Made by a program: the position numbers and the translations under genes. Under the pieces are notes generated by a model, which made no database searches, was not told the origin of the DNA, and saw nothing but the letters and a program-made list of their open reading frames with translations. A stretch of 64,000 nucleotides of DNA from JANSXG01 sp024743075 (GTDB taxonomy: Bacteria; Planctomycetota; Phycisphaerae; Phycisphaerales; UBA1924). Of this stretch, positions 18,501 to 30,683 are shown piece after piece. The DNA lies in NCBI GenBank assembly GCA_042140185.1, contig CP159477.1, positions 2,976,001 to 3,040,000 on the forward strand, given 5' to 3'. Every line of letters begins with the position of its first letter. Positions within the stretch are counted from its first letter, which is position 1.

Positions 18501-19412
18501 TTAACGCTGGCAGCGGGGACACCACACCGTCGTACGCTGGGCCACCAAGTCACCGACCAGTGTCTCCCCACAGGTTATGCACAAACAGCCTGATCGCCCG
18601 TAGACGCGGTGCCTGAGCTGGAACGAACCCGAGACGCCCTCGGCGTCCACATAGTCCCTCAGGGTTGAACCGCCCGAGTCCACGGCCTCCTGAAGCACCG
18701 TCCGGATCGAAGCGGCGAGCCGCCTGATTTCGTCGCCCGAGAGCCGATCGACGCGACGGGCCGGCAGAATCCCGGCCCGGAACAGCGATTCGTCGGCGTA
18801 GATGTTCCCCACGCCCGCCAGCGTCGCCTGATCCAGAAGGGCGGCTTTCACATTGCGAACCGTCGCATTTGACCGAAGCTTCGGTCGCAACCGCTCGCGC
18901 AGCTCGTCCGCCGAGACCGTCAGGGCGTCCGGTCCAAGAGCGTCCCAGCGGGTCCGAACCAGTTCCTCGCGGCTTTGATGGGCAGAAACAGAGCCAAAGC
19001 GGCGCGGATCCCGAAAGACGAGTTGACCCGCCGGCCGCCCATCGGGCGTTTCCACTCGCCAAGTCACGTGCACATGGTCGCGCCGGCGGAGTCGCTCGCC
19101 TAGGGCGCGGAAGAGGAATTGTCCGGTCATGCCGAGGTGAATGCCGGTCGCTGCGCGGTCGCCGAAGATCGCGAGCTGTTTGCCGCGACGAGCGACCTGC
19201 TCGATCACGCTCCCTTCGAGCAGGAATCGCTTGTCCACGCGCGGCTTGGGGGCGTCGCGCCGGTCGGCCGGGGCCCGGCTCCAGCCGCCGATCGGATCTT
19301 CCGGACCGGTGACGACATCTCGCCGATGAACGGTCACGCCGACCACACGGCATCCGACCGCTCGCTTCGCGATGGTTCTGCGGACCTGTTCGACCTCCGG
19401 GAGCTCTGGCAT
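18501..19412 (-). CDS. mutM: Formamidopyrimidine-DNA glycosylase
   Basis: MutM (Fpg) removes 8-oxoguanine and formamidopyrimidines and nicks the abasic site. The 303-residue protein starts at MPELPEVE, where Pro2 and Glu3 are the catalytic residues after Met removal. DKRFLL carries the conserved catalytic Lys, and HLGMTGQF is a family motif. GVGNIYADESLFRAGILPAR is the helix-two-turn-helix region. The C-terminal zinc finger has CITCG and CPRCQR. The start at 19412 is fixed by the invariant N-terminus. Its 3-prime end contains a DnaA box and abuts the probable origin. Confidence 0.95.
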   Translation of the reverse strand: MPELPEVEQVRRTIAKRAVGCRVVGVTVHRRDVVTGPEDPIGGWSRAPADRRDAPKPRVDKRFLLEGSVIEQVARRGKQLAIFGDRAATGIHLGMTGQFLFRALGERLRRRDHVHVTWRVETPDGRPAGQLVFRDPRRFGSVSAHQSREELVRTRWDALGPDALTVSADELRERLRPKLRSNATVRNVKAALLDQATLAGVGNIYADESLFRAGILPARRVDRLSGDEIRRLAASIRTVLQEAVDSGGSTLRDYVDAEGVSGSFQLRHRVYGRSGCLCITCGETLVGDLVAQRTTVWCPRCQR

Positions 19413-19556
19413 CGGCCGATGGTATGGCCGCTTCTGGCCCGTGGAGAGACTGTCGGAGCGGACAACCGTGTGGATCGGGACCGGTATGATCCGGAGGCGG
19501 TTCGGGTTCGATCCGATCGTCGCTCTACCGACTCCCAGCCCGAGAGAGGCCTCGCC

Positions 19557-20639
<1,083 letters not shown>

Positions 20640-20996
20640 TCAGCCACGCGAGCGCGACGAGACACAGCAGCGTCGACACGCTGATCAGACCGAGCCCGAA
20701 ACCCGACGGAAGCAGCCCGAGACGAAACCCGCGACCGATGCCATCCACTCTGCCCAACCCGTCCAGGACACCCGTCGGCGCGAACAAGTCGTCGAGCGGT
20801 GCATCCCGCTGCGACCGGGTACCGGGCTCGACGCTGAACAGCGATCGGCCCTGCGCAAGCCACAGCGCGCCGGACGACAGCGCTGTCGCGGCGAACGCCA
20901 TCAGCCACCATCGGTTGGGCACGAAGCGGTGCACACGCTCATTCTGCCACAGTCCCGTCTTCTCGACCCCACGAAAATCGGAGCGCTGATCGACCG

Positions 20997-22010
20997 ATGG
21001 CTTCCCCGGAGCAGTCCATGCCGTCGTCACCGAACCCCGCGCAGGCGGTCGATCCGACGGTCTTTCTGCACCCGCAGACGCTCGCACGCCTCGGGACGCT
21101 CGAACTCCGCGCGAAGATGATCGTCGAAGGCGTGATGAGCGGCATGCACCGCTCGCCCTACCACGGCTTCTCCGTCGAGTTCGCCCAGCACCGCCCTTAC
21201 GTCCCGGGTGACGATCTCCGCCACCTCGACTGGAAGGTCTACGGGCGCTCGGACAAGCTGCATCTCAAGCAGTACGAGCAGGAGACCAACCTCGACCTCG
21301 TTCTGCTCGTGGACTCGTCGGGATCCATGGACTTCGGCAGCCGCTCGTACTCGAGCGCGTCGAGCACGGGTCAGAAGACCAGCCACGACGGACGATCGAC
21401 GTGGACCAAGTTCGACCACGCCACCGCCACCGCGGCGGCGATCAGCTTCATGGCCCTGCGCCAGTCCGACCGGGTCGGGCTCGGGATGTTCGCCGACGCG
21501 CTCGTCGACGCGGTCGATCGCGGGTCCAGCCAGGGCCAGTGGCGCCGGATCGTCTCGACGCTCGCGACTCACCCGGTCGATCGACCGACGGACTTCGGAC
21601 GCGTCATCGATCAGACGCTCGCCAAACTGAACAACCGCTGCATCATCGCGATCATCAGCGACTTCTTCGCGGACCCCGAACACATCCGGACCGCGCTCGC
21701 ACGGATCAAACATCGCCGGCACGACGCGATCCTGTTCCAGATCCTCGACGAGCAGGAAGTGAACTTCGCGCTCGACAACGCCGCGCCCTTCGAAGGGTTC
21801 GAGGGCGAACCGCGCGTGCGCATCGACCCGCGTGCGGTCCGTCAGGGCTATCTCGAAGCGTTCAAGGAACACTCGACCGCGCTGGACCGCGCGGTCCGCG
21901 GTTTCGGGTTCGACATCCATCGCGTGATGACCAACAACTGGCTCGGACCGCCGCTCGCGGCGTTCATGGCCCGACGCAATTCCATCATGAAACGACGGAA
22001 GAGCGGGTGA
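20997..22010 (+). CDS. DUF58 protein with VWA-type domain
   Basis: This is a 337-residue DUF58-family protein, the usual partner of MoxR ATPases. The family core FAQHRPYVPGDDLRHLDWKV is followed by YGRSDKLHLKQYEQET and then the metal-site motif LLVDSSGSMDFG (DxSxS) of a von Willebrand A fold. No membrane helix is seen, so it is probably cytoplasmic and membrane-associated through partners. An alternative start at 21018 would remove seven residues. It lies four bases before the BatA-like gene, so the two are probably coupled. Confidence 0.9.
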   Translation: MASPEQSMPSSPNPAQAVDPTVFLHPQTLARLGTLELRAKMIVEGVMSGMHRSPYHGFSVEFAQHRPYVPGDDLRHLDWKVYGRSDKLHLKQYEQETNLDLVLLVDSSGSMDFGSRSYSSASSTGQKTSHDGRSTWTKFDHATATAAAISFMALRQSDRVGLGMFADALVDAVDRGSSQGQWRRIVSTLATHPVDRPTDFGRVIDQTLAKLNNRCIIAIISDFFADPEHIRTALARIKHRRHDAILFQILDEQEVNFALDNAAPFEGFEGEPRVRIDPRAVRQGYLEAFKEHSTALDRAVRGFGFDIHRVMTNNWLGPPLAAFMARRNSIMKRRKSG

Positions 22011-22014
22011 CGCC

Positions 22015-24320
22015 ATGACGTTCCTGAACGCCGGATTGCTCGCAGCGGGCCTCGCCGCCGTCAGCATCCCGATCCTCATCCACCTGCTCATGCGACAGCG
22101 GCGCAAGCCCGTCCGCTGGGCCGCGATGCGATTCCTCATGGAGGCCTATCGCAAACAGCGCCGGCGCCTTCGTCTGCAGCAGTGGATCCTGCTCGCGACG
22201 CGCTGCCTGATCGTCGCGCTGCTCGCGCTCGCGTTGGGACGCCCGCTGCTCGAGGCCTCGGGCCTGATCAGCGGTGCGGGAGGCCGGAGCGTGTACCTGC
22301 TCATCGATAACAGCATCGCCTCCGCGCGCGGATCGACTCAACCACCGCGCTCGAGCAGCACAAGGCCTCGGCCCGCGAAGCGCTCGGCTCGCTCGGCGAG
22401 GGCGACCGCGTCGGACTGATCACGCTCGGAGGACCGGCGGAGTCTGTCGTTGTTCCCGCGTCGGCGGACATCGCCGCCGTGCGTCGGCTCGTCGACGCGA
22501 TCGAGCCGACCGACAGTTCCGCTGATCTGCGAAACGCATTCGATCAACTCCGCATCGTCGCGAGCGCGGACCGGGACAGCGACGAGATCGTTGCGATGGT
22601 CATCTCCGACTTCAGCGCCGGCTCGGCGGATCTCAGTTCGCCGCTCTCGCCGATACTCGCGGAAATCCCGGGCGTCCGCCTGATCGCGACCCAGCCCGCG
22701 GAGACCCTGCCGGGGAACGTTCAGATCGTCAGCGTCGATCCGCTCAGGAGCGTGGTGCTCGCGGGCGACAACCCCGACGAGGCCATCGACGAGCAGCAGC
22801 AGATCCGCATCGTGCTCGAGCGCACCGGCGCTGCGCTGGCGATGGCCCAGACCAGCACGGTTCGTCTCCGCGTCGCCGCGCCCCGCGAAGCCGACGATTC
22901 CACATCGGTCGCCGCGGGTCTCGGTATGACGACGAGCGTGAGCTGGCGGCCCGGTCAGGAGCGCGCGAGCGCCAGCGTGCAGATCAACACGCGTGCGATC
23001 CGCGCCGCCATCGACTCGAGCGCAGGACAGACCGCCGTGCTCATCGCCGAGATCGATCGTGATGCCGTCGAAGCGGACAACACGTTTCGGCGCCCGATAG
23101 CGCTTCGGGACGCTTTGCGTGTTGGCATTGTCGCACAGCGCCGCTTCGGTCGCGGCCCGACCGTTGACCAACTCGAGCCCGCAGACTGGTTCCGAATCGC
23201 GCTCGAGCCCCAAATCGGCGTGCCGATCGAGACTATCGACGCGAACCCCACAGCCATCGACGCCCCGCTGTTGTCGCGACTGGACGCCGTTATCCTTTGC
23301 CAGCCGCACCTCGTGACCGCGGATGGCTGGGGTGCGATCGGTTCGTTCGTTTCTTCCGGCGGGTTGCTGGTCGTCACGCCGCCCAGCGAGGACATGGCCA
23401 ACCTGTGGACCGACCAGATCACGGAGCGATTCGGGTTGGAATGGCGTATCGGCCGCGAGGCGATCGATCGCCAGGAGCAGCCGCTCCAACTCGTCGGCGA
23501 GAACGCCGACTCGCCGATCCTCTCGCTGATCAACGCCGAGCTGCCCCGATTGGCGCGCAACATCACGATCACCCGGTCGCTCCGCTTCGAAGAGTTGTCC
23601 AACGGTGCGGAACGGATCCTCGACGCTCGCGATCCCGCGACGGGTCAGATCGAGCCATGGCTGGTCGCGCAGCGCCCGCAAGCCGAAAGCGGATCGGCTT
23701 CGGTCGATCGCGGGCTGATCGTGTTCATGGCGAGCCCGCCGGATGCGCGCTGGACCAACCTCCCGCTCATGCCGCTGATGGTTCCGCTCACGCAGGAACT
23801 CGTTCGCCAGGGCGTCGGCCGCGCATCGGGTGCAAGCAGCGTGGTCGCCGGCATCGCGCCGCCGGCACCCGCCGGCGCGGTTCGGCTCGTCCCGGCATCA
23901 GAGTCGCTGAACAGCGCCGGAGTCGAGGTCGGCGCGTCCGGCATCGCCGCCCGCCCGCTCCGCAGGTCAGGAACGCTCATCGCCGTCGACGATGTAGACC
24001 GGCAGCGCGGCGTGATCGCGGTCAACGCGGACTCGCGTGGGTCGAACCTCACCGTGCAGAGCGCTGACGCCGTACGCACCTGGCTGGCCGATGTCTCCGG
24101 CGGGAGCGAAGACACCGAAGCGGCGGTTGCGTGGGTTGAGCCCGATCGCGTGGCGGGTGCGCTGCAGCGGTCGTCGAGCGGCTCACCGATCAGCCTCCCC
24201 CTGCTCTTCGCGGTCCTCTTCCTCGCCTGCGCTGAAGCGGTGATGGCCCGCCTGTTCAGCCACGCGGAGGTTCGATCCGCCGACGCCGTTGGCGTGCCCG
24301 CTCGACCGGGGGTGGCCTGA
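22015..24320 (+). CDS. BatA-like membrane protein with degenerate VWA domain (frame broken)
   Basis: The N-terminus is the aerotolerance-type (BatA N-terminal) double helix: FLNAGLLAAGLAAVSIPILI and then WILLATRCLIVALLALALGR. A VWA-like strand follows with VYLLIDNSIASA, where the fifth position of the metal motif is Ala, so the site looks degenerate. The frame breaks near 22330 in CGCGCGG. One extra G gives ASARGIDSTTALEQ and continues for about 700 residues. The central part contains a GATase-like segment (DAVILCQPHLVTADGWGAIG), and a final helix LPLLFAVLFLACAEAVMARL is near the end. The repaired length is about 768 residues. It is two bases from the next gene and has the same layout as planctomycete BatA-type proteins of MoxR clusters. 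Confidence 0.82.
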
Positions 24321-24322
24321 CC

Positions 24323-26722
24323 ATGCTTGAATGGCTGCTCGATCTGGACAACCTGTCCCTGACCGAGGAGGGAGTACGCCTCGGCTTCGAGCGCCCGATC
24401 CCCGGCTGGGCCTGGCTTCTCGTCGCGCTCGGGTCGGTCGCGCTCGCGTCGTGGTCCTACCGGCGTCTGGCCGGCGCGCGCCCGGTGAGGCTCCTGCTCG
24501 CGGGCTCTCGCGCCCTCCTGCTCTGCCTGCTCGTCCTCCTGGTCACCGGCCCGCAGCTCGTCGATCGCGAAGAGTCGTTCGAAGCCGACTGGGTGCTCGT
24601 GCTGCTCGACCGCTCGGCCTCGCTACAGATCGAAGACATCGCGCCCGAGCAGGAAGCCTCCGGCCCACGCGTCGCCCGCGATACGCAGCTCCGGGCCACT
24701 CTCGAGCGCACATGGGACCAGTGGGCGGCCATAAGCGAGGACAAGACCGTCCTGTGGCTCGGCTTCGACTCCGGTGTGTATGACCTGCGTCTGTCGGGGG
24801 ATACGGCGCCGACGGGCGTCGACCTCGATGACCCGATCGGTCGCCAGACACGCATCGGCACCGCGCTCGACCAGGCCCTCGCGCGGGCCGCGGCCCGTCC
24901 GCTTTCGAGCGTCGTGATCGTGACCGACGGTCGATCCGCTGATGCGGTTTCTCGAGCCGCCATGCGCCGCCTGCGCAGCGAGCAGATCCCGGTCCACGCC
25001 ATCGCCCTCGGTAGCGCGGAACCCGTCGGCGACATCGCGATCCGCTTCGCCGAGTCCCCGCCGGTTGCGTTCGTTGGCGATCTCTCGCCGGTGTCCGTCA
25101 CGGTCGAGCGCGTCGGTGGCGGCGAGAGCGCGACCGGAGCGACGGTCCGTCTCATCGACGCCGACACGGGTGAAACGCTCGACGAGCAGCGCGCCGAGTT
25201 CGAAGCAGCAGACGCCGAGAGCGACGAACAGCGCGTCCTGCTCAAGACAAGCTCGGATGTGCCCGGCGACCGGAACTGGCGCGTCGAGGTCATCCCGGAT
25301 GGCGCGGACCTGATCGAGACGAACAACGCTCGCCCGATCGAGGTTTCGCTGGTGGATCGGCCGATCCGCGTGCTCTACCTCGACGGATACCCGCGCTGGG
25401 AGCAGCGATATCTCCGCAGCCTGCTGCTGCGCGAGGAGTCGATCGACGCCTCGACGCTCATCCTCGCGCCCGACCGGCGCTACATTCAGGACAGCAACAC
25501 CCGCATCGCTGAACTGCCGACCTCGCCGGAGGAATGGGCCGAGTACGACGTGATCATGATCGGCGACATGCGCCCGGAGGTGCTGACCGCCGAGCAGATG
25601 AGCCAACTCCGCGAGCATGTGGCGCTGCGCGGCGGCGGGCTCATCTGGACCGCCGGTCCGACTTCCCTTCCCTCGCTCTGGTTCGACACGCCGCTCGCCG
25701 ACCTGCTCCCGTTCACCCGCGCCGGAGCGGACGGTTCAACGATCTCCGGTTCGGTCCTCATGCAGCCGACACCGGTCGCGACCGACCTGGGCGTGCTCCG
25801 CCTCGGTGGTCAGAACGATCGTTCGGCGACCGGCTGGCCCGAGGAACTTTCGAACGCTGAGACGGGGTGGTCGCTGCTCCGGTACGCCCAGTTCATCGAC
25901 CCGGTCGGGCTGAAGCCCGCCGCACAGGTGCTCGCCAGCGCCCGCCCGGTGCTCGGCGGCGACGATCAGCCACTGCTCCTGCTCATGCGTTACGGGTCCG
26001 GTCGTTCCCTCTATCTGGGCACCGACGAGACCTGGCGATGGCGATTCGGACGCGGCGAGGTGCTCTTCGAGCGTTTCTGGATCCAGCTCATCCGCATGCT
26101 CGGTCGCGATCGCCTCGCACGGAGTGGGCAGGAAGCGATCCTGACCGCGACACCCAGCCGGGCGGTCGTGCAACAGCCCGTTCGGGTCTCGATCGAACTG
26201 CTCGACCAATCACTGATCGACGCCGCCCCGCCGAGCATGACCGTCGAACTCGAACGACTCGCGATCGGCCGATCCGATGCCGGGCTCGCACCGGTCGAAC
26301 TTACCCTCAGTCGGGAAGCGATCGCGGTTCGGGAAGATCAGGAGGGGTCCGACCCCGCTTCCGCCGGAGTCGTCTACTCCACCTTGTGGCTCCCCGCCGA
26401 CGCTGGCGACTGGCGGGCAACGCCGACCAGCCCGATCGTCGCGGGGTTGGGCCTCGAAGCGAACGTAGAGGTCGCTCTGCCCGACGACGAACTGCGTCGC
26501 CCCGAGACCGACCATGAGCAGCTCCAACTGCTCGCCGACGAAACCGGCGGCACCGTGACCCTCGCAAGCGACCTGGAATCGCTGCCCGAGCTCCCGAACC
26601 GAGCCTCGCGCCGCCTCTTCGAGCGCACCGAATCGCTCTGGGACACGCCGCTGGCTCTGACGCTCGTGCTGCTGCTTTTGACCTTTGAGTGGGTCGCCCG
26701 TCGGGTCATCCGACTGATCTGA
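24323..26722 (+). CDS. VWA and GATase1-like membrane protein
   Basis: This is a 799-residue protein. Two N-terminal helices (WAWLLVALGSVALASWSY and LLLAGSRALLLCLLVLLV) lead to a VWA domain with an intact metal-site motif LLDRSASL and a later TDGRSADAVSRA segment. An immunoglobulin-like stretch follows, then a class I glutamine-amidotransferase-like fold (VLYLDGYPRWEQRYLRSLLL, and LRGGGLIWTAGPTS) without an obvious catalytic Cys. A last helix near the C-terminus (LALTLVLLLLTFEWVARRV) anchors the chain. Most of the protein is predicted periplasmic. It lies two bases after the BatA-like gene and is part of the same transcript. Confidence 0.85.
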   Translation: MLEWLLDLDNLSLTEEGVRLGFERPIPGWAWLLVALGSVALASWSYRRLAGARPVRLLLAGSRALLLCLLVLLVTGPQLVDREESFEADWVLVLLDRSASLQIEDIAPEQEASGPRVARDTQLRATLERTWDQWAAISEDKTVLWLGFDSGVYDLRLSGDTAPTGVDLDDPIGRQTRIGTALDQALARAAARPLSSVVIVTDGRSADAVSRAAMRRLRSEQIPVHAIALGSAEPVGDIAIRFAESPPVAFVGDLSPVSVTVERVGGGESATGATVRLIDADTGETLDEQRAEFEAADAESDEQRVLLKTSSDVPGDRNWRVEVIPDGADLIETNNARPIEVSLVDRPIRVLYLDGYPRWEQRYLRSLLLREESIDASTLILAPDRRYIQDSNTRIAELPTSPEEWAEYDVIMIGDMRPEVLTAEQMSQLREHVALRGGGLIWTAGPTSLPSLWFDTPLADLLPFTRAGADGSTISGSVLMQPTPVATDLGVLRLGGQNDRSATGWPEELSNAETGWSLLRYAQFIDPVGLKPAAQVLASARPVLGGDDQPLLLLMRYGSGRSLYLGTDETWRWRFGRGEVLFERFWIQLIRMLGRDRLARSGQEAILTATPSRAVVQQPVRVSIELLDQSLIDAAPPSMTVELERLAIGRSDAGLAPVELTLSREAIAVREDQEGSDPASAGVVYSTLWLPADAGDWRATPTSPIVAGLGLEANVEVALPDDELRRPETDHEQLQLLADETGGTVTLASDLESLPELPNRASRRLFERTESLWDTPLALTLVLLLLTFEWVARRVIRLI

Positions 26723-26878
26723 ACAATTCGCCCGTTCTCGGTCGTTGGAACCCACGGGGAATCACAGATGCGTGCGCGGTTTCCTCGCATCCCGCCGATA
26801 CCCTTGAGACGGAGAGAGCATCCGCGGCTCATCTCCTATTGGTGATGCGGAATTACAACTCCTGCGCGAAGGCGGCGC

Positions 26879-29800
26879 ATGCCCGAACCCCACGACACGC
26901 CCGAATCCACCCAACCGACGCCGGGACTGCCGGTATCGCAAAAGGTGAGCAGTCAGCGACGCATCGACCCATCGATCATCCGAGAACCGTTGCGCCGCCT
27001 CCGCGCCAAGGCCCGAATGCTCCTCGTGGTCCAGAAGATCGCGACCATTGGCGCATCGCTGCTGGCCGGGCTCGCCGTGTTCACGCTCGTCGACTTCGTC
27101 CTGCGATTCCCCATCGCCCTGCGGGCAACCGTGCTGGTTGTTTGCATTGGCGTGCTGTTCTGGTTCGTGCGCACCCGGATCCGCCCCGCCCTGCGCTCGC
27201 GCCGCGCCTGACCGACCTTGCGCTGCGTGTTGAGCAACGGTACCCCTCCCTCCAGGGTCGCCTCGCCAGCGCGCTCGAGTTCGCCGACTGGACCCCCGAG
27301 GGTGACTCGAACGCCTCGACTATGGTCGGCGACACAGGTCGCGGTCTTGCGCGGATCGTCGTCGAACGCACGGCCGCGGACATGAACCAGGTCCGTCCAT
27401 CCGAACTCATCAAGCCCTCTGGTGCGAAGCGCTCGACCGGCGCGCTCGGACTGGTGCTCGCGTCACTCATCGCCGTGTTCCTGGTCAGCCCGACGATGTT
27501 CGCCACCGGTGCCTCGCGCACGCTCGCGCCTTGGGCCGGCGCTGAATGGCCGAAGCGCACCGGCGTTGCCGACGCGACCGACGTCGAGGTGCACCCCATC
27601 GGCCGGGCCCTGCCCGTGCGCGCCGTGCTCACCAAATCGCCGCGACCCGCCGATCGCACCGATGTGCTTGTGCAATACCGGCTCACGTCCGACGGCGAGA
27701 CCGGCCCGATCCGGCGCGAACTGCTGACCCATCAGTCTCGTGATCTCACGCTCGACGACGGCTCCAGCGGGGCGCTGTTCGAGCGACTGCTCGAACCCGT
27801 GGCCGATCGGATCGAGTACCGGTTCTCGACCGACGACGACACGACGCCCTGGCGACGCGTCCGACTCGTGCCGGCACCCGCCGTCGCGGGCGCTTCGGTG
27901 ACGATCACGCCTCCTGATTACGCCGCTTCGATCAACGTAAGCGCAGCCGACGAGGTCCAAGTTGCGCAGGCCCGATCGCTCGAACTCGGTCCCGGCACCG
28001 ACGCCCGCGCGGTCGCACCGGCCGCGCTCGTCGGCTCGCAGGTGCAACTGGAACTGCGCTTCAACAAACCGGTGAACGTCGTCGGTCAACTCGCGCAACT
28101 GTTCGTCGCCAGCGACGACCTGACCGTCGAGCCGTCGCTCGATGAGCCGAGCGAGTCGTACACCGCTCGTTTCACCCTCCGCGACTCGTTCCGCCTCCAG
28201 CTCGACCTGATCGACCTGGACGACATCGGTTCCGACGAAACCGCCGTCTACCGGTTCGACGCGCTCGCGGACCGTCCCGCCGCATCAACCATCGTTGAGC
28301 CGGCGACCGATCGCTCCGTGCTCCCGAGCGCCGTCCTGACCGTGCGGGCCGAAGGTCGCGACGATGTCGGCCTCGCGTCGATCGCCGTGGAGCAGCAGCG
28401 CTTCGCACCGGCCCGCGCGCCGGATCGGCTCCGTCGGGTCCCGGCGGAGCCGTCGAGCCCGTGGGCGAACCTTCCGTTGCCGTCCTGCGCGAAGCCCAAG
28501 GCGAACGCCTGCTCGTCGCCGAGTACGAACTCGATCTCGCGTCCATCGACGGCCTGTCGGCCGGCGATGAACTCCGGCTGACGGCGCTCGCGACGGACGT
28601 CTTGACCGCGTCGCTGCCCGAAGCCCTGCCGACGCGTTCGCCCGAACGGACGCTGCGCATTATCTCCGAAGAGCAGTTCGTCGCCGAGGTTCGCGACAGC
28701 TTGAGCGCGGTCCGAGAAGCCGCCATCCGCACCGACCAGCAGCAGGAAGGTGTCACCGAACGGACCCAAAGCGACGGCGCTTCGCGAGCGACGCGCCGCG
28801 AGCAGTCCGCGGTCACACAGCGATTGGCTCAGACCCGTCGCGACGTCGAAGACCTTCGGAACCGCATCGAGCGCAACCGTCTCGACGACCGCACCCTCAA
28901 CGACCTGCTCTCCCGGGTCAGCGAATCGCTCGATCGTGCCGGCAACGCCTCGACCCAGGCATCAGAGACGCTCAACGACGCCGGCGCTCGCGCAGATCGT
29001 CAACCAGAACCCGGCGACCCGGAGAATCCTGATGCAGCGCCGCTGACCGAAGCGGAGCAGGCCGAGACTCAGCAGGCCCAGGAAGAAGTCCGCGACGAAC
29101 TCAGCAACGTCGTCGGCCTGCTCGATCGTGGCGAGGACGACTGGCTCATCCGCAACACGCTCGACCGCCTGATCGATCAGCAGCGCGAGCTGCAGGACCG
29201 CACCGGCCAGGCCGGCGAAGACTCCGCGGGCCTCCGCCCGGAGGAACTCTCCGACGAACAGCGCGAGCGGCTCGAACAGGTCGCTCGCGAGCAGCAGGAA
29301 CTCTCTGAACGAGCCGACGAACTCATCGAGCAGATGCGCGAGCGTGCGCAGCAACTCAGCGAGACCGATCCAGCCGGTGCCGAAGCCCTGCAACAGGCGG
29401 CGCAGAACGCTCAGGAGAACCAGGTCCCGGAGAACATGCAGCAGGCCGCGTCCGAGGCCCAGCAGAACCAGACGCAGCAAGCGCAGCAGGCCCAGCAGGA
29501 GGCCATCGACGCGCTCGAGCAGGCACGCGAAGACCTCGATGAAAGCGACAAAGCACGCGCCGAGATCCTGAGGCGCGTGCTCGCCAGCGTGATCGAGTCG
29601 CTGGAAGGGCTGATCAGTGACCAGACGGACGCCATCGGCGCGCTCGACGCCGTCGCGGCGCAGGACCCTGTCGACCCACAGGCGGTCTCCGACCTCGCGC
29701 CGGCGATGATCCGTCTGAACACCAACACCGCCGCCGTCGCCGACCTCGTGCGAAGCACGGGTCCGGAGCTCGCGCCGGTGCTGAACCTCGTCCAGCGAGC

Positions 29801-30683
29801 GGTTGATGCGCAGGTCGACGCGGTCGTCGAGATCCGCTCCGGTGACGACGACACAGACGCCATCCGTGCCGCGGAGTCACGCTCGCTCGATCAACTCGAG
29901 CAAGCGCTCGAGCGCGCCGAAGCCCTCGACCGTCAGCTCGAACAGGAAGAGCAGGAGCGCAAGAAACGTGAACTACGCCAGGCGTATCTCGATGCGCTCC
30001 GCGCAACGACCGAACTCCGGGCGAAGACCGAGCCGTACGCCAACGCCGCCGAACTCACCCGACGCGACCGCGCCGAACTCCGCCGACTCGCGAGCGAGCA
30101 GAGCGCGATCACGCGGCAGCTCGCCGAGATCCTCGAACTCGTCGAGGAGCTTCGCGAAGCGAGCGTGTTCATGCTCGCCCACAACCGCGCCGAATCGCTC
30201 AGCGAGAACGCCACCGAACGCCTGACCGGTGCCGAGCCGGCGACCGCGTTGGCCCGCCAGCAGTCCCTCGCCCAGACGCTCACCCGCATCCTCGAGGCGC
30301 TCGAAGACCCGGAGCCCGACGACCAGCCCTTCGAAGACGGCGCCGGACAAGGCGGAGGCGGTGGTGGCGGCGGCGGCCAGGACGAACCGCTGATCGCCCC
30401 CGTTCAGGAACTCCGCCTGCTCCGCATGATCCAGATCGAACTCGCCGAAGCGACGGCTTCCGTCCAGGGACTTCCCGATGCCGAAGCCCGTCGTGAGATC
30501 GCTCGCCTCGCCGCGGAGCAACGCGAGCTGACCAGAGTCGCCGTTGACCTGCTCAAGCGAGCCGAAGCCGCACAGAACCTCGACGAACTGTTCCCCGAAG
30601 AGACTCGTATAGAGGGTGGAACGCCCGGTGAAGCGGGTGAACCCGATCCCGAGCCCACTCAACCGGAAGGACCGCAGCCGTGA
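26879..30683 (+). CDS. DUF4175-type coiled-coil membrane protein (two frame breaks)
   Basis: Three frames join into one protein of about 1268 residues. Frame one gives the N-terminus with two helices (IGASLLAGLAVFTLVDFVL and ATVLVVCIGVLFWFV). The first break is near 27205, in a CG-rich run just before the accidental TGA. Frame two has DLALRVEQRYPSLQGRLASA, the family hallmark, a third helix and beta-rich domains. The second break is near 28420. Frame three is a very long Gln/Glu/Arg coiled coil (about 28680-30320), then a run of nine glycines and a C-terminal helix pair. The N-terminal architecture resembles DUF4175 proteins, which accompany MoxR clusters. The gap of 156 bases before it could hold a secondary promoter. 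Confidence 0.75.

Noticed and set aside
18253..18504. An 83-residue frame inside the probable origin
   Set aside because: It has no ribosome site or recognisable motif, and it overlaps the DnaA boxes.
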